NCBI GenBank assembly: GCA_002422725.1
Contig: DITE01000023.1
Coordinates: 1-64,000 of the forward strand
From: Bacteroidales bacterium UBA6192
Lineage (GTDB): Bacteria; Bacteroidota; Bacteroidia; Bacteroidales; F082
Reading direction: 5' to 3'
DNA length: 64,000 bases
Below, in pieces: positions 54,454-62,975 of the stretch. The stretch's first letter is position 1, and every line of letters starts with the position of its first letter. The translations under genes and the position numbers were made by a program. The notes below the pieces were generated by a model. The model saw only the letters and a program-made list of their open reading frames with translations, ran no database searches and was not told the DNA's origin.

Positions 54454-55258
54454 GTTAAACCGGATCGATTCATGCCACCCCTTCGGGGTTTGATCATTGC
54501 ATCTGCACTGATCCAGAAGAATGTCAGCCCTTCGGGCTTAAGTGAAAACAGCGTGTTGAATTCGTCATTCTGAGCTTGTTTTTGTCTGGTTCCGCTGTTT
54601 GAAGCATCTCTGAAGCACACATAAAACCGAATAAACCCCGAAGGGGTGAAACAATTCTAAAGAAACCAAACCATCCGGAACAAACCCCGAAGGGGTGAAA
54701 TTGTCTGTAAGACTGGATCGATTAGTGCCACCCCTTCGGGGTTTGATCATTGCATCTGCACTGATCCAGAAGAATGTCAGCCCTTCGGGCTTAAGTGAAA
54801 ACAGCGTGTTGAATTCGTCATTCTGATCTTGTTTTTGTCCGGTTCAGCAAGTTTGAAGCTCCTCTGACGCACACATAAAACCGAATTAAACTCCGAAGGG
54901 GTGAAACGATTCTAAAGAAACCAAACCATCCGGAACAAACCCCGAAGGGGTGATATTGTCTGTCAGACTGGATCGATTAGTGTCACCCCTTCGGGGTTTG
55001 ATCATTGCATCTGCACTGATCCAGAAGAATGTCAGCCCTTCGGGCTTGAATGAAAACAGCGAGTTGAATTCGTCATTCTGAGCTTGTTTTTGTCTGGTTC
55101 CGCTGTTTGAAGCATCTCTGAAGCACACATAAAACTTAATTAAACCCCGAAGGGGTGAAACAATTCTAAAGAAACCAAACCATCCGGAACAAACCCCGAA
55201 GGGGTGACATTCCTCTAAAGCCACCAAGGTCAATAAAGCAAACCCCGAAGGGGTGATA
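54454..55258. repeat. CCCCGAAGGGG palindromic repeat array 2a
   Basis: Three tandem units with a period of about 252-254 bp, starting at about 54461, 54713 and 54967. Each starts (C/A)(C/T)GGATCGATT(A/C) and carries the inverse hairpin CACCCCTTCGGGGTTTGATC, then AGCCCTTCGGGCTT, a unique spacer and one to three AAACCCCGAAGGGGTGA hairpins. Confidence 0.9.
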
Positions 55259-55306
55259 TAACTCCAACAGCTCCTTGTTTTCAATTGTTTGCAAGTTTTT
55301 GGGAAA

Positions 55307-55330
55307 GTGTCGAAAAGTTTCGCGTGACAC
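55307..55330 (+). promoter_or_regulatory. Candidate left-end hairpin of the IS200-type element
   Basis: GTGTCGAAAAGTTTCGCGTG followed by ACAC folds as an imperfect hairpin (GTGT/ACAC outer, CGAAA/TTTCG inner). It lies 60 bp upstream of the transposase and may be the single-strand recognition hairpin. A TACATTTG promoter box follows at 55342-55349. Confidence 0.45.
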
Positions 55331-55390
55331 CAATATAGTTGTACATTTGAAATTACAACTTTACATTGATAAACCAATACTCAATCTAAC

Positions 55391-55852
55391 ATGCCCGGCA
55401 CATATTCACAGATTTATATCCAGCTTGTTTTTGCCGTTAAGGGACGCGAAAACCTTATTTCAAAAACCTGGAGAGATGAACTGCACAAGTATATCTCTGG
55501 TATTATCACTAATAAAGGACATAAATCAATCATTGTTAACGGAGTATCCGATCATATCCATGCATTTGTGGGTTTAAAACCGGTCATGGCAATCTCTGAT
55601 CTTGTCAGGGACATGAAGAACAATTCTTCCAAATTCATCAACGAAAGCAATCTTGTAAAAGGCAAATTCGCCTGGCAGGAAGGTTATGGGGCGTTTTCAT
55701 ACGCTCAATCTCAAATCGAAAATGTGTATAACTACATACAAAATCAAGAACAGCATCATCAAAGGAAGAAGTTCCGTCAGGAATATATTGAGTTTCTAGA
55801 AGAATTTCAGGTGACTTACGATGAAAAATATCTTTTTGACTGGATCGATTAG
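55391..55852 (+). CDS. tnpA: IS200/IS605-family single-strand transposase TnpA
   Basis: The 153-residue product is a complete Y1 transposase. The HUH motif is H55-I-H57 in SDHIHAFVG, and the nucleophile is Tyr115 with Q119 in VYNYIQNQEQHH. The start MPGTYSQIYIQLVFAVKGR is typical of the family. No tnpB gene accompanies it. The last five codons (FDWID and the TAG stop) are TTTGACTGGATCGATTAG, which is the same DNA that begins every neighbouring repeat unit. The 3' end of the gene therefore lies inside repeat DNA. Confidence 0.93.
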   Translation: MPGTYSQIYIQLVFAVKGRENLISKTWRDELHKYISGIITNKGHKSIIVNGVSDHIHAFVGLKPVMAISDLVRDMKNNSSKFINESNLVKGKFAWQEGYGAFSYAQSQIENVYNYIQNQEQHHQRKKFRQEYIEFLEEFQVTYDEKYLFDWID

Positions 55853-56290
55853 TGTCACCCCTTCGGGGTTTGATCATTGCATCTGCACTGATCCAGAAGA
55901 ATGTCAGCCCTTCGGGCTTAAGTGAAAACAGCGTGTTGAATTCGTCATTCTGATCTTGTTTTTGTCCGGTTCAGCAAGTTTGGAGCACCTCTGAAGCACA
56001 CATAAAACTTAATTAAACCCCGAAGGGGTGAAATTGTCTGTAAGACTGGATCGATTAGTGCCACCCCTTCGGGGTTTGATCATTACACCTGCACTGATCC
56101 AGAAGAGTGTCAGCCCTTCAGGCTTAAGTGAAAACAGCGTGTTGAATTCGTCATTCTGAGCTTGTTTTTGTCCGGTTCAGCAAGTTTGAAGCTCCTCTGA
56201 AGCACACATAAAACCGAATTAAACCCCGAAGGGGTGAAACAATTCTAAAGAAACCAAACCATCCGGAACAAACCCCGAAGGGGTGATATT
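55837..56290. repeat. CCCCGAAGGGG palindromic repeat array 2b
   Basis: Two further units starting at about 55838 (the transposase stop codon) and 56044. The first is shortened by about 45 bp. The hairpins are as in array 2a. It ends before the plain AT-rich stretch ahead of queA. Confidence 0.88.
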
Positions 56291-56359
56291 GTCAAAAACA
56301 AACGAATATTTTTTATTTCCTGCAAAGCACTATCCTCAACTGGCAGTGGTTTTTTTGTG

Positions 56360-57409
56360 TCAGATAATCAGCATGGCATCGCCGTAAGTGAAGAAGCGGT
56401 ATTTGTTGGCTATCGCTTCTTTATAGGCCCTCATCACAAAATCATATCCCCCAAAAGCAGCCACTTGCATCATCATGGGCGATTTGGGCAGGTGGAAGTT
56501 ACTGACCATAGCGTCGGCCAGGGTAAAATCGTAGGGCGGGAAAATGAATTTGTTTGTCCAGCCCTTGTAGGGTTTTACTTTTCCGGTGATGATAGCGGCT
56601 GTTTCAAGTGCCTTCATGGTGGTTGTTCCAATTGACACAACGCTGTTTCTTCGTGCTTTAGCAGCATTAATGATATCAGCATTGATGTCGGTGATAATCA
56701 TTTCTTCCGAGTCCATTTTGTGCTTGGTAAGGTCCTCCACTTCAATCGGACGGAAATTGCCCATGCCAGTGTGCAGGGTAATTTCGGCAAAAGAAACCCC
56801 AATCAACTCGAGCCTTTTCATGATTTCGCGGCTAAAATGCAGACCGGCAGTAGGTGCGGCAATAGCTCCTTCGTGCTTGGCATAAATGGTCTGATAACGT
56901 TCTTCATCTTCAGGCTCAACAGCCCTTTCGTGGATTTTGGGCAGAGGCGTTTTCCCCAGCGACTGTATGGTTTGCTTAAACTCTTCATAAGGCCCGTCGA
57001 ACAAAAACCTGAGCGTGCGGCCACGTGAAGTGGTGTTGTCGATAACTTCGGCAACCAGAGATTCGTCCTCGCCGAAATACAGCTTGTTGCCAATGCGGAT
57101 TTTACGTGCAGGGTCGACCAGCACATCCCACAGCCGGCTTTCGCGGTTGAGTTCCCTGAGCAGGAATACTTCGATTTTGGCCCCGGTCTTTTCTTTTTCT
57201 CCATAAAGACGTGCCGGAAACACCTTGGTGTTGTTGAGAACAAACACATCACCGTCCCTGAAATATTCAAGGATATCCTTAAATATCCTGTGTTCGATGG
57301 TCTGGTCTTTGCGGTTGAGCACCATCATACGCGATTCGTCGCGGTTTTTGGGTGGGTGGCTTGCAATAAGATTCGGGGGTAAGTTAAACCTGAATTGAGA
57401 TAATTTCAT
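56360..57409 (-). CDS. queA: S-adenosylmethionine:tRNA ribosyltransferase-isomerase
   Basis: The 349-residue product is of full length. Family motifs: FRFNLPPNLIASHPPKNRDESRM at the N-terminus, NNTKVFPARLYGEKEKTGAKIEVFLL, AAPTAGLHFS, GMGNFRPIEVEDL and SIGTTTMKALET. QueA transfers and isomerises the ribose of S-adenosylmethionine onto 7-aminomethyl-7-deazaguanine in tRNA, giving epoxyqueuosine. The gene follows truB on the same strand by about 160 bp and has its own consensus promoter (57488-57518). Confidence 0.96.
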   Translation of the reverse strand: MKLSQFRFNLPPNLIASHPPKNRDESRMMVLNRKDQTIEHRIFKDILEYFRDGDVFVLNNTKVFPARLYGEKEKTGAKIEVFLLRELNRESRLWDVLVDPARKIRIGNKLYFGEDESLVAEVIDNTTSRGRTLRFLFDGPYEEFKQTIQSLGKTPLPKIHERAVEPEDEERYQTIYAKHEGAIAAPTAGLHFSREIMKRLELIGVSFAEITLHTGMGNFRPIEVEDLTKHKMDSEEMIITDINADIINAAKARRNSVVSIGTTTMKALETAAIITGKVKPYKGWTNKFIFPPYDFTLADAMVSNFHLPKSPMMMQVAAFGGYDFVMRAYKEAIANKYRFFTYGDAMLII

Positions 57410-57487
57410 TAGCTTAATTAATTAATTTCCAACAACATTTCATAAAAACTTCACCTTGATTTAAGCTTGGTTTAAAGTATGGGTGTG

Positions 57488-57518
57488 CAAAGGTAATCCA
57501 ATATCGTGCCGTTGTCAA
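57488..57518 (-). promoter_or_regulatory. Consensus promoter of queA
   Basis: On the minus strand TTG (57518-57516), a 20-nt spacer and TACCTTTG (57495-57488) match TTG-N19-21-TAnnTTTG exactly, about 80 nt upstream of the ATG at 57409. Confidence 0.7.
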
Positions 57519-57573
57519 GCGTTTCAGACTCAAAATGTCCAAACAATACCATTTAACCAAAAAATAAAGCGGA

Positions 57574-58278
57574 TTATTCCACTGAAATGTCGGTTCCGAT
57601 GATAACTTGTTTGATTGATTCCAGCGACCAGGCCTCTTCAACGGAATAATTTCCGATATGTGTGCGGCGCAGGGCAGTCATAGTGGCTCCATTTTCCAGT
57701 GCCTTGCCAAAGTCATTTACAAGGCTTCTGATATACGTTCCTTTGCTACACACGACTTTGAAATCAACCTCCGGAAGCTCGATTCGGGTGAGTTCGAAAG
57801 CATGGATTTCGACCATGCGCGATTCCAGCTTTACTTCCTTGTTTTTGCGTGCGTAATTAAATGCCCTTTTTCCATCAATTTTTATGGCTGAGTAAACGGG
57901 AGGATATTGTTCAATGGCTCCCAGGAATTGTTTTCTGGCGTTTTCGAGCCTTGCCATGTCGATCCCTTCGGTTGAGAAATGACCATCAGCTTCGGTCTCC
58001 AGATCGAAGGAAGGGGTGGTGAAACCAAGGCGCATGGTGCCGGTGTAGGTTTTATCCATATCCTGCAGATGCTGAATCTGTTTGGTCATTTTGCCGGTGC
58101 AAACCAGCAAGAGGCCAGTCGCTAACGGGTCGAGGGTGCCGGCATGGCCTACCTTCAGTCCCGAAAGTTTACGGAATCTTTTCATGAGTGCCCTGAGAAA
58201 ATTCACCACATCAAAGGAGGTCCAGGTGGCAGGCTTGTCGATGAGGAGCAGTTCCCCGCTTTCGAAATCGAATGACAT
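57574..58278 (-). CDS. truB: tRNA pseudouridine(55) synthase
   Basis: The product has 234 residues from the ATG at 58278; a GTG three codons earlier overlaps the uppP stop and cannot be excluded. The catalytic Asp lies in the GHAGTLDPLATGLLLV motif. IDKPATWTSFDVVNFLR, YPPVYSAIKIDGKRAFNYAR and CSKGTYIRSLVNDFG are also family motifs. It makes pseudouridine 55 in the T-arm of tRNAs. The C-terminal PUA extension of the longer forms is absent, as is common in Bacteroidota. Confidence 0.95.
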   Translation of the reverse strand: MSFDFESGELLLIDKPATWTSFDVVNFLRALMKRFRKLSGLKVGHAGTLDPLATGLLLVCTGKMTKQIQHLQDMDKTYTGTMRLGFTTPSFDLETEADGHFSTEGIDMARLENARKQFLGAIEQYPPVYSAIKIDGKRAFNYARKNKEVKLESRMVEIHAFELTRIELPEVDFKVVCSKGTYIRSLVNDFGKALENGATMTALRRTHIGNYSVEEAWSLESIKQVIIGTDISVE

Positions 58279-58283
58279 ATTGT

Positions 58284-59063
58284 TCACACTACACTCAGTT
58301 CATAGCCCAGTCCCAACATAACCAAAATGACCAGGCCAACAACGATACGGTAATAACCAAACCATTTAAACCCAAAGCGTGTAAGCAGGGTGATGAAAGT
58401 TTTGATGGCAATCATGGCCACAACAAAAGCTACTGCATTTCCCACTATCAACAGATCGATGTTGTTTGGATCAATTGATTTGTAATTTTGAAGGAGTTTA
58501 TAGGCTGATGCTGCCAACATCGTTGGCACGGCAAGAAAGAAGGAAAATTCGGCAGCAGTCTTCCGGTCGAGTTTCTGTGTCATCCCTCCTATGATGGTTG
58601 CAGCCGAGCGCGAAACACCGGGTATCATGGCAATGCACTGAAACAGACCGATTTTAAACGCGCTGGGGTAACTGATAGGTTGATCAGGTTTTTGTTGTTT
58701 GAACCAACGATCAACAAATACCAGAACAATGCCCCCGAGAACCAGCATTATAGCAACCACAGCAACGTTTTCGAGCAGGTTATCGATTAAATCACCAGCC
58801 AGAAAACCAATGACTGCAGCAGGGATGAAAGCAATAAAAAGTTTATAATAAAAGTCAAGGCTCTGAATGAATTTCCGCCAATACAATACAACCACCGAAA
58901 GGATTGCACCGAATTGAATGCTGACAGTGAATGCCTTGACAAAATCGTTTATTTCCATCCCCAGTAATTCCTGGGTAATAATCATATGACCTGTGGAGGA
59001 AACAGGCAGAAACTCGGTGAGACCTTCAACAATGGCTATAATTACGGCTTCGAGAAAAGTCAT
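58284..59063 (-). CDS. uppP: Undecaprenyl-diphosphatase
   Basis: The 259-residue polytopic membrane protein (about eight helices) carries both catalytic motifs of the UppP/BacA family: EGLTEFLPVSSTGHMI near the N-terminus and PGVSRSAATI in the middle. It recycles undecaprenyl diphosphate to the lipid carrier used for peptidoglycan and other surface glycans. It lies 1 bp after the DUF3098 gene and just before truB, the usual Bacteroidota order. Confidence 0.96.
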   Translation of the reverse strand: MTFLEAVIIAIVEGLTEFLPVSSTGHMIITQELLGMEINDFVKAFTVSIQFGAILSVVVLYWRKFIQSLDFYYKLFIAFIPAAVIGFLAGDLIDNLLENVAVVAIMLVLGGIVLVFVDRWFKQQKPDQPISYPSAFKIGLFQCIAMIPGVSRSAATIIGGMTQKLDRKTAAEFSFFLAVPTMLAASAYKLLQNYKSIDPNNIDLLIVGNAVAFVVAMIAIKTFITLLTRFGFKWFGYYRIVVGLVILVMLGLGYELSVV

Positions 59064-59064
59064 G

Positions 59065-59328
59065 CTACTTTCCCGATTTTTTCATAATGGCATAAATCTC
59101 TATGCCATATCCTGCCAACACAAGCAAAGGAGCCAGGGTCATGCGTTGAAAACTAAAAATCCCTTCACTGAAAACATCAGGATCAGATGAGCCACCGCCA
59201 ATCATCAGCAAAAAACCTATTGCAATTAATCCAAGGCCAATGAGTACCCAACGGTAATTCTCACGCGTAAATGCAAAAGCGTCTGATTTCTGGGGATCCA
59301 CTCCCTGAGGCTTTGATGTTGTTTTCAT
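59065..59328 (-). CDS. DUF3098 family small membrane protein
   Basis: The 87-residue product has two membrane helices (about 26-44 and 60-80) with the family phrase FTRENYRWVLIGLGLIAIGFLLMIGGGS. The family is restricted to Bacteroidota and relatives, and its function is unknown. Its fixed position between ftsX and uppP, found again here, suggests a role in cell division or lipid-carrier metabolism. It ends 1 bp before uppP and starts about 45 bp after ftsX. Confidence 0.9.
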   Translation of the reverse strand: MKTTSKPQGVDPQKSDAFAFTRENYRWVLIGLGLIAIGFLLMIGGGSSDPDVFSEGIFSFQRMTLAPLLVLAGYGIEIYAIMKKSGK

Positions 59329-59373
59329 GTTGTATTTATTTCGTTGTCAAAATTATAATTTTCAAATTACCAA

Positions 59374-60255
59374 TCAGGCAAATAATTTATCTGTCTTAAT
59401 TTTTAAATACTTGCCTATCGCAAAATAGGTTGATATGCCGGAGATAGCCATGCCAGTCAGAACGATGAATGCATAAAACACCAAAACAGCCTCCATTTCC
59501 TGAAGCATGGCAAGTTCGGGAATGTTTTGAAGGGCTATGTAAAGCAAGCCGGTTAGCAATAGCAGGGCAAGCAAAGCACCAATAAATCCCTGAATCAGAC
59601 CTTTCCATATAAAAGGGCGACGAATAAATCCCTCTGTTGCTCCGACAAGTTGCATGCTGCGGATCAGAAAGCGTTTCGAATAAACAGACAAACGTATGGT
59701 GTTGTTAATCAATGCAAATGCGATAATGATCAATAAAAAGGTGAATCCCATAATGATCAGGCCAATTCTTTGAACATTCTGATTGATGAGGTCCACAAGT
59801 GATTCCTGATAAAATAGTTCTTTTATCTGAGGGTTTTTCAGGATTTCTTTTTGGATTATGGCTAAACTGTCCCTATTAGCCCAATCTGCCCTGAATCGCA
59901 CGTCGATCGACGGAAGCAAGGGGTTTTGTGCGTCACCCAGCCATTTGATAAAGTCTTCTCCCAAATCCTTTGTGAGTCTTTTTGTTGCTTCTTCACGGGT
60001 AATGTATTCGGTTGATTTCACGTAAGGTGAGGCATCAAGCATTTTCTGAAGTTGCAATATGTTTGCTTCTTTAACCCCCTCTTTGAGGATAATCTCAAAA
60101 CCGATGTTTTCTTTAATATGATCCGACAAACTTCGGGCATGCAGCACCAACAAGCCGAGCAACCCAATCGTAAAAAGCACCAGCGTGATGCTGATCACGG
60201 AAGTGATATACGACCCTTTCAGCCTTCGTTGTGTATATGTTTCTTCGTTCTTCAA
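59374..60255 (-). CDS. ftsX: Cell division ABC transporter permease FtsX
   Basis: The product has 293 residues. The start is a TTG at 60255; an in-frame stop lies four codons upstream, and no ATG is available near it. Four membrane helices are set as in FtsX: one at the N-terminus (about 20-42), a periplasmic domain (about 50-165) with DFIKWLGDAQNPLLPSIDVRF, then three C-terminal helices. With the ATPase FtsE (not in the window) it activates peptidoglycan hydrolases at the division septum. It heads the minus-strand cluster that continues to truB. Confidence 0.92.
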   Translation of the reverse strand: MKNEETYTQRRLKGSYITSVISITLVLFTIGLLGLLVLHARSLSDHIKENIGFEIILKEGVKEANILQLQKMLDASPYVKSTEYITREEATKRLTKDLGEDFIKWLGDAQNPLLPSIDVRFRADWANRDSLAIIQKEILKNPQIKELFYQESLVDLINQNVQRIGLIIMGFTFLLIIIAFALINNTIRLSVYSKRFLIRSMQLVGATEGFIRRPFIWKGLIQGFIGALLALLLLTGLLYIALQNIPELAMLQEMEAVLVFYAFIVLTGMAISGISTYFAIGKYLKIKTDKLFA

Positions 60256-60395
60256 CAGCAGTAATCAGTGCGCTAAATTAAGGATATTATTGCAATCTGA
60301 TTCTTAAGAAAACCTAATGCTTGTTAAATGTAATACTGTCCTCAACGAAACACAGCGGTTTTTTAGTAGTTTCGTCAACTCTAAACCCAATTGCG

Positions 60396-61100
60396 ATGCG
60401 ATATATCATTGGTTTGTTGTGCCTGCTGTTGCATGTAACCATACTGTTTGCGCAGCCTCAGCGCAACCCCTACAACCTGGATCTGATGGTGACCGCCGAG
60501 GCATATTATCATGCCATGACAAGCAACAACAACAACGAAATGATCGATCTGCAGCGGATTATTCCCGGAATAGTCCTTGATATACGGTATGCTACAACCA
60601 ACAATTTTACCGGTCAAAAGTTGTATGACTCAGCCCGGGCTTTTTTGCGCAGGCCGGTGGCAGAGGCTTTGCTCAAGGTGCAAAAGGAGCTCAATAAACA
60701 GGGAATTGCACTGAAAGTGATGGATGCCTATCGACCTTACTCGGTGACACTTAAGTTTTATAACATATACCGCAACACCAGTTTTGTTGCCGCTCCCTGG
60801 ATAGGTTCGCGTCATAACCGCGGAGCTGCTGTTGACCTCAGCCTTATTGATCTTAAAACCGGTAATGAGTTGCTTATGCCCACACCCTACGATGAGTTTA
60901 GCGAAAGGGCGCATCCAGGCTATACCGATTTGCCCGAAGAAGCGATTCGCAACCGCAATCTGCTGATCAGGATCATGTCCGAAAACGGTTTCAGTGTTTT
61001 CCAAACCGAGTGGTGGCATTTCGATTTCAGGGGATGGGAACAGTTCGGCCTTTTGGATCTTTCGTTTCAGGATCTCGACGATGGAGCATTGGCCCATTAG
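60396..61100 (+). CDS. D-alanyl-D-alanine dipeptidase (VanX/DdpX-like, M15 family)
   Basis: The product has 234 residues from the ATG at 60396, which gives a signal peptide (MRYIIGLLCLLL..ILFAQ). Zinc-dependent M15D motifs: DAYRPYSVTLKF (conserved Arg), SRHNRGAAVDLSLID (H and D ligands) and EWWHFDFRGWE (catalytic Glu and His ligand). The enzyme cleaves D-Ala-D-Ala in the periplasm. Outside van operons, as here, such enzymes probably recycle peptidoglycan and do not by themselves mean vancomycin resistance; no vanHA genes are near. Confidence 0.93.
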   Translation: MRYIIGLLCLLLHVTILFAQPQRNPYNLDLMVTAEAYYHAMTSNNNNEMIDLQRIIPGIVLDIRYATTNNFTGQKLYDSARAFLRRPVAEALLKVQKELNKQGIALKVMDAYRPYSVTLKFYNIYRNTSFVAAPWIGSRHNRGAAVDLSLIDLKTGNELLMPTPYDEFSERAHPGYTDLPEEAIRNRNLLIRIMSENGFSVFQTEWWHFDFRGWEQFGLLDLSFQDLDDGALAH

Positions 61101-61304
61101 GCACGATAACCATGATATCCGATTGGTATGTTTTTAACCTTCGCCCATCAGCGAATATGAAACACTTTTAGGCAGTATCCTTTCTGTTGTATCAGCATGA
61201 CAGATAGACACATAGTTTGTTCTTTGCTGTGTTATACGATGTGACAGATGAGAACAGACTTTAAATGAAGTAAAATAATTATTTAAAAATCGGGATTAAG
61301 TTCT

Positions 61305-61312
61305 TACTTTTG
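61305..61312 (+). promoter_or_regulatory. -7 box of the prs operon
   Basis: TACTTTTG matches TAnnTTTG, 30 nt before the ATG at 61343. The -33 TTG is missing at the usual distance. Nothing else was recognised in 61101-61342. Confidence 0.45.
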
Positions 61313-61342
61313 CAGCCGAATCAATAACAACACCAAACAGTT

Positions 61343-62287
61343 ATGCCTGAACCAATTGTAAGTATTTTTTCTGGAAGGGCAACGGAATATCTTGCCAGGA
61401 GGATTGCCGAAAGTTATGGTACAAACCTTGGTAAAGCTATCGTAACTGAATTTTCTGATGGTGAGTTCCAGCCATCTTTTGAGGAAAATATACGCGGTAG
61501 GGATGTCTTTTTGGTTCAGTCTACTTTTCCACCTACGGATAATTTATTTGAACTGATGATGCTTGCCGACGCAGCGCGCAGGGCTTCTGCCAGGAAAATT
61601 ACGGCAGTAATCCCTTATTTTGGCTTTGCCCGTCAGGATCGCAAGGATAAACCCAGGGTGACCATTGCCGCCAAGCTTGTCGCCAATTTGTTAATTGCTT
61701 CGGGTATTCAGCGTATTATAACCATCGATCTGCACGCCGATCAGATACAGGGATTCTTTGATGTTCCGGTTGATCATGTGTATGCCTCCAATATTTTTCT
61801 TCCCTATATCCAAAGCCTTAAGCTTCCCAATTTAACCCTCGCATCTCCCGATACCGGTGGCACACGCAGGGCTGCTTCATATGCAAAAATGCTCGAAACG
61901 GGTTTTGTTATCTGTTACAAGCAAAGGGCCAAACCCAATGTGGTGGAAGAAATGGCTCTGATAGGCGATGTCAGAGGCCGTGATGTGGTGCTGGTCGATG
62001 ATATTATCGACACAGCCGGTTCAATTACCAAGGCTGCAGAATTGATTATGGAGAATGGTGCCAGCAGTGTGCGGGCATTCTGCACACACCCGATTTTCTC
62101 AGGGGCAGCTTACGACCGCATCGATAGGTCAATGTTTACCGAAGTGGTGGTTACCGACACCATCCCCCTGAAACAACACAGTGATAAAATAAAAGTATTG
62201 TCAACCGCTGATTTATTTGCCGAGGTGATCCGTCGCGTCGAGAATTACGAATCAATCAGTTCGTTGTTCAAATTTTCAACTAAATAA
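61343..62287 (+). CDS. prs: Ribose-phosphate pyrophosphokinase
   Basis: The 314-residue product has the class I Prs motifs: FSDGEFQPSFEENIRGRDVF, YFGFARQDRKDKPRVTIAAKLVANLL, DLHADQIQGFF and the PRPP loop VVLVDDIIDTAGSITKAAELI. It makes PRPP from ribose-5-phosphate and ATP for nucleotide, His and Trp synthesis. The length is normal. rplY follows 18 bp downstream, so the two form an operon. Confidence 0.97.
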   Translation: MPEPIVSIFSGRATEYLARRIAESYGTNLGKAIVTEFSDGEFQPSFEENIRGRDVFLVQSTFPPTDNLFELMMLADAARRASARKITAVIPYFGFARQDRKDKPRVTIAAKLVANLLIASGIQRIITIDLHADQIQGFFDVPVDHVYASNIFLPYIQSLKLPNLTLASPDTGGTRRAASYAKMLETGFVICYKQRAKPNVVEEMALIGDVRGRDVVLVDDIIDTAGSITKAAELIMENGASSVRAFCTHPIFSGAAYDRIDRSMFTEVVVTDTIPLKQHSDKIKVLSTADLFAEVIRRVENYESISSLFKFSTK

Positions 62288-62305
62288 ATAATAATTAATC
62301 ATCCT

Positions 62306-62881
62306 ATGAAAACAGTATCATTGAGCGGCTCTCTGCGAGAGGGCGTAGGGAAAAAAGATGCTAAAGGAATCCGCTATCAGGGTAAAGTCCCCTGTGTGCT
62401 TTATGGCGGAAAGGAACAGGTTCATTTTACAACAGATGCAACCAGCTTCAAAGCGATTCTTTTTACCCCCGAAACATTTGTTATTGAAATTGATATCAAT
62501 AACAAGAAACACCTTGCTATCCTGAAAGACATCCAGTATCATCCGGTAAGCGATGAAGTGCTGCATGCCGATTTCTATGAGGTGTCAAACGACAAACCTG
62601 TTGTTGTATCCATTCCCGTAAAACTCACCGGAACTTCTCCCGGGGTTATCCGCGGTGGTAAACTGAAACTTAAGTTCAATAAACTGAAACTTAAAGGTTT
62701 GATCAGCGACATTCCGGATTATATCAATATTGATGTGTCAAAAATGAATATTGGTCAAAATATTAAGGTAAAGGATCTGGAATTCGAGAACCTTAGTTTC
62801 CTTGATATGCCCAGTGCAGTGATTACGGATGTGAGAACTGCCCGTGGAGTTGTTGCTGCCGACGAAATTGTGGCAGATTAA
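62306..62881 (+). CDS. rplY: 50S ribosomal protein L25 / general stress protein Ctc
   Basis: The 191-residue product is the long (CTC) form. An L25 domain (about 1-90: GSLREGVGKKDAKGIRYQGKVPCVLYGG, LAILKDIQYHPVSDEVLHADFYEV) is followed by the TL5-type C-terminal beta-domain (about 95-185). It binds 5S rRNA in the 50S subunit. Cotranscription with prs, as seen here, and pth downstream is a very common arrangement in bacteria. Confidence 0.95.
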   Translation: MKTVSLSGSLREGVGKKDAKGIRYQGKVPCVLYGGKEQVHFTTDATSFKAILFTPETFVIEIDINNKKHLAILKDIQYHPVSDEVLHADFYEVSNDKPVVVSIPVKLTGTSPGVIRGGKLKLKFNKLKLKGLISDIPDYINIDVSKMNIGQNIKVKDLEFENLSFLDMPSAVITDVRTARGVVAADEIVAD

Positions 62882-62912
62882 TCCTGCCGAAGGACAATCT
62901 CAAATCACAATC

Positions 62913-62948
62913 AAAAGGTATAAGGCCAGGTGTCTTATACCTTTTGTT
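62913..62948 (+). terminator. Rho-independent terminator after rplY
   Basis: The stem AAAAGGTATAAG / CTTATACCTTTT (12 bp, perfect) with a 9-nt loop and T-rich end. It overlaps the start of the pth promoter region. Confidence 0.85.
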
Positions 62949-62955
62949 ATTTTTG
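62948..62955 (+). promoter_or_regulatory. -7 box of pth
   Basis: TATTTTTG matches TAnnTTTG, 20 nt before the TTG start at 62976. It lies directly after the rplY terminator. Confidence 0.45.
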
Positions 62956-62975
62956 CGCAATAATTTAAAGCCGTT

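Noticed and set aside
54454..56290. A CRISPR array
   Set aside because: The palindromic units are about 250 bp apart, the sequence between them is also repeated and not unique, and no cas gene is present.
60396..61100. A vancomycin resistance locus
   Set aside because: Only a VanX-like dipeptidase is present; there is no vanH, ligase or regulator pair nearby, and such dipeptidases are common in normal cell-wall recycling.
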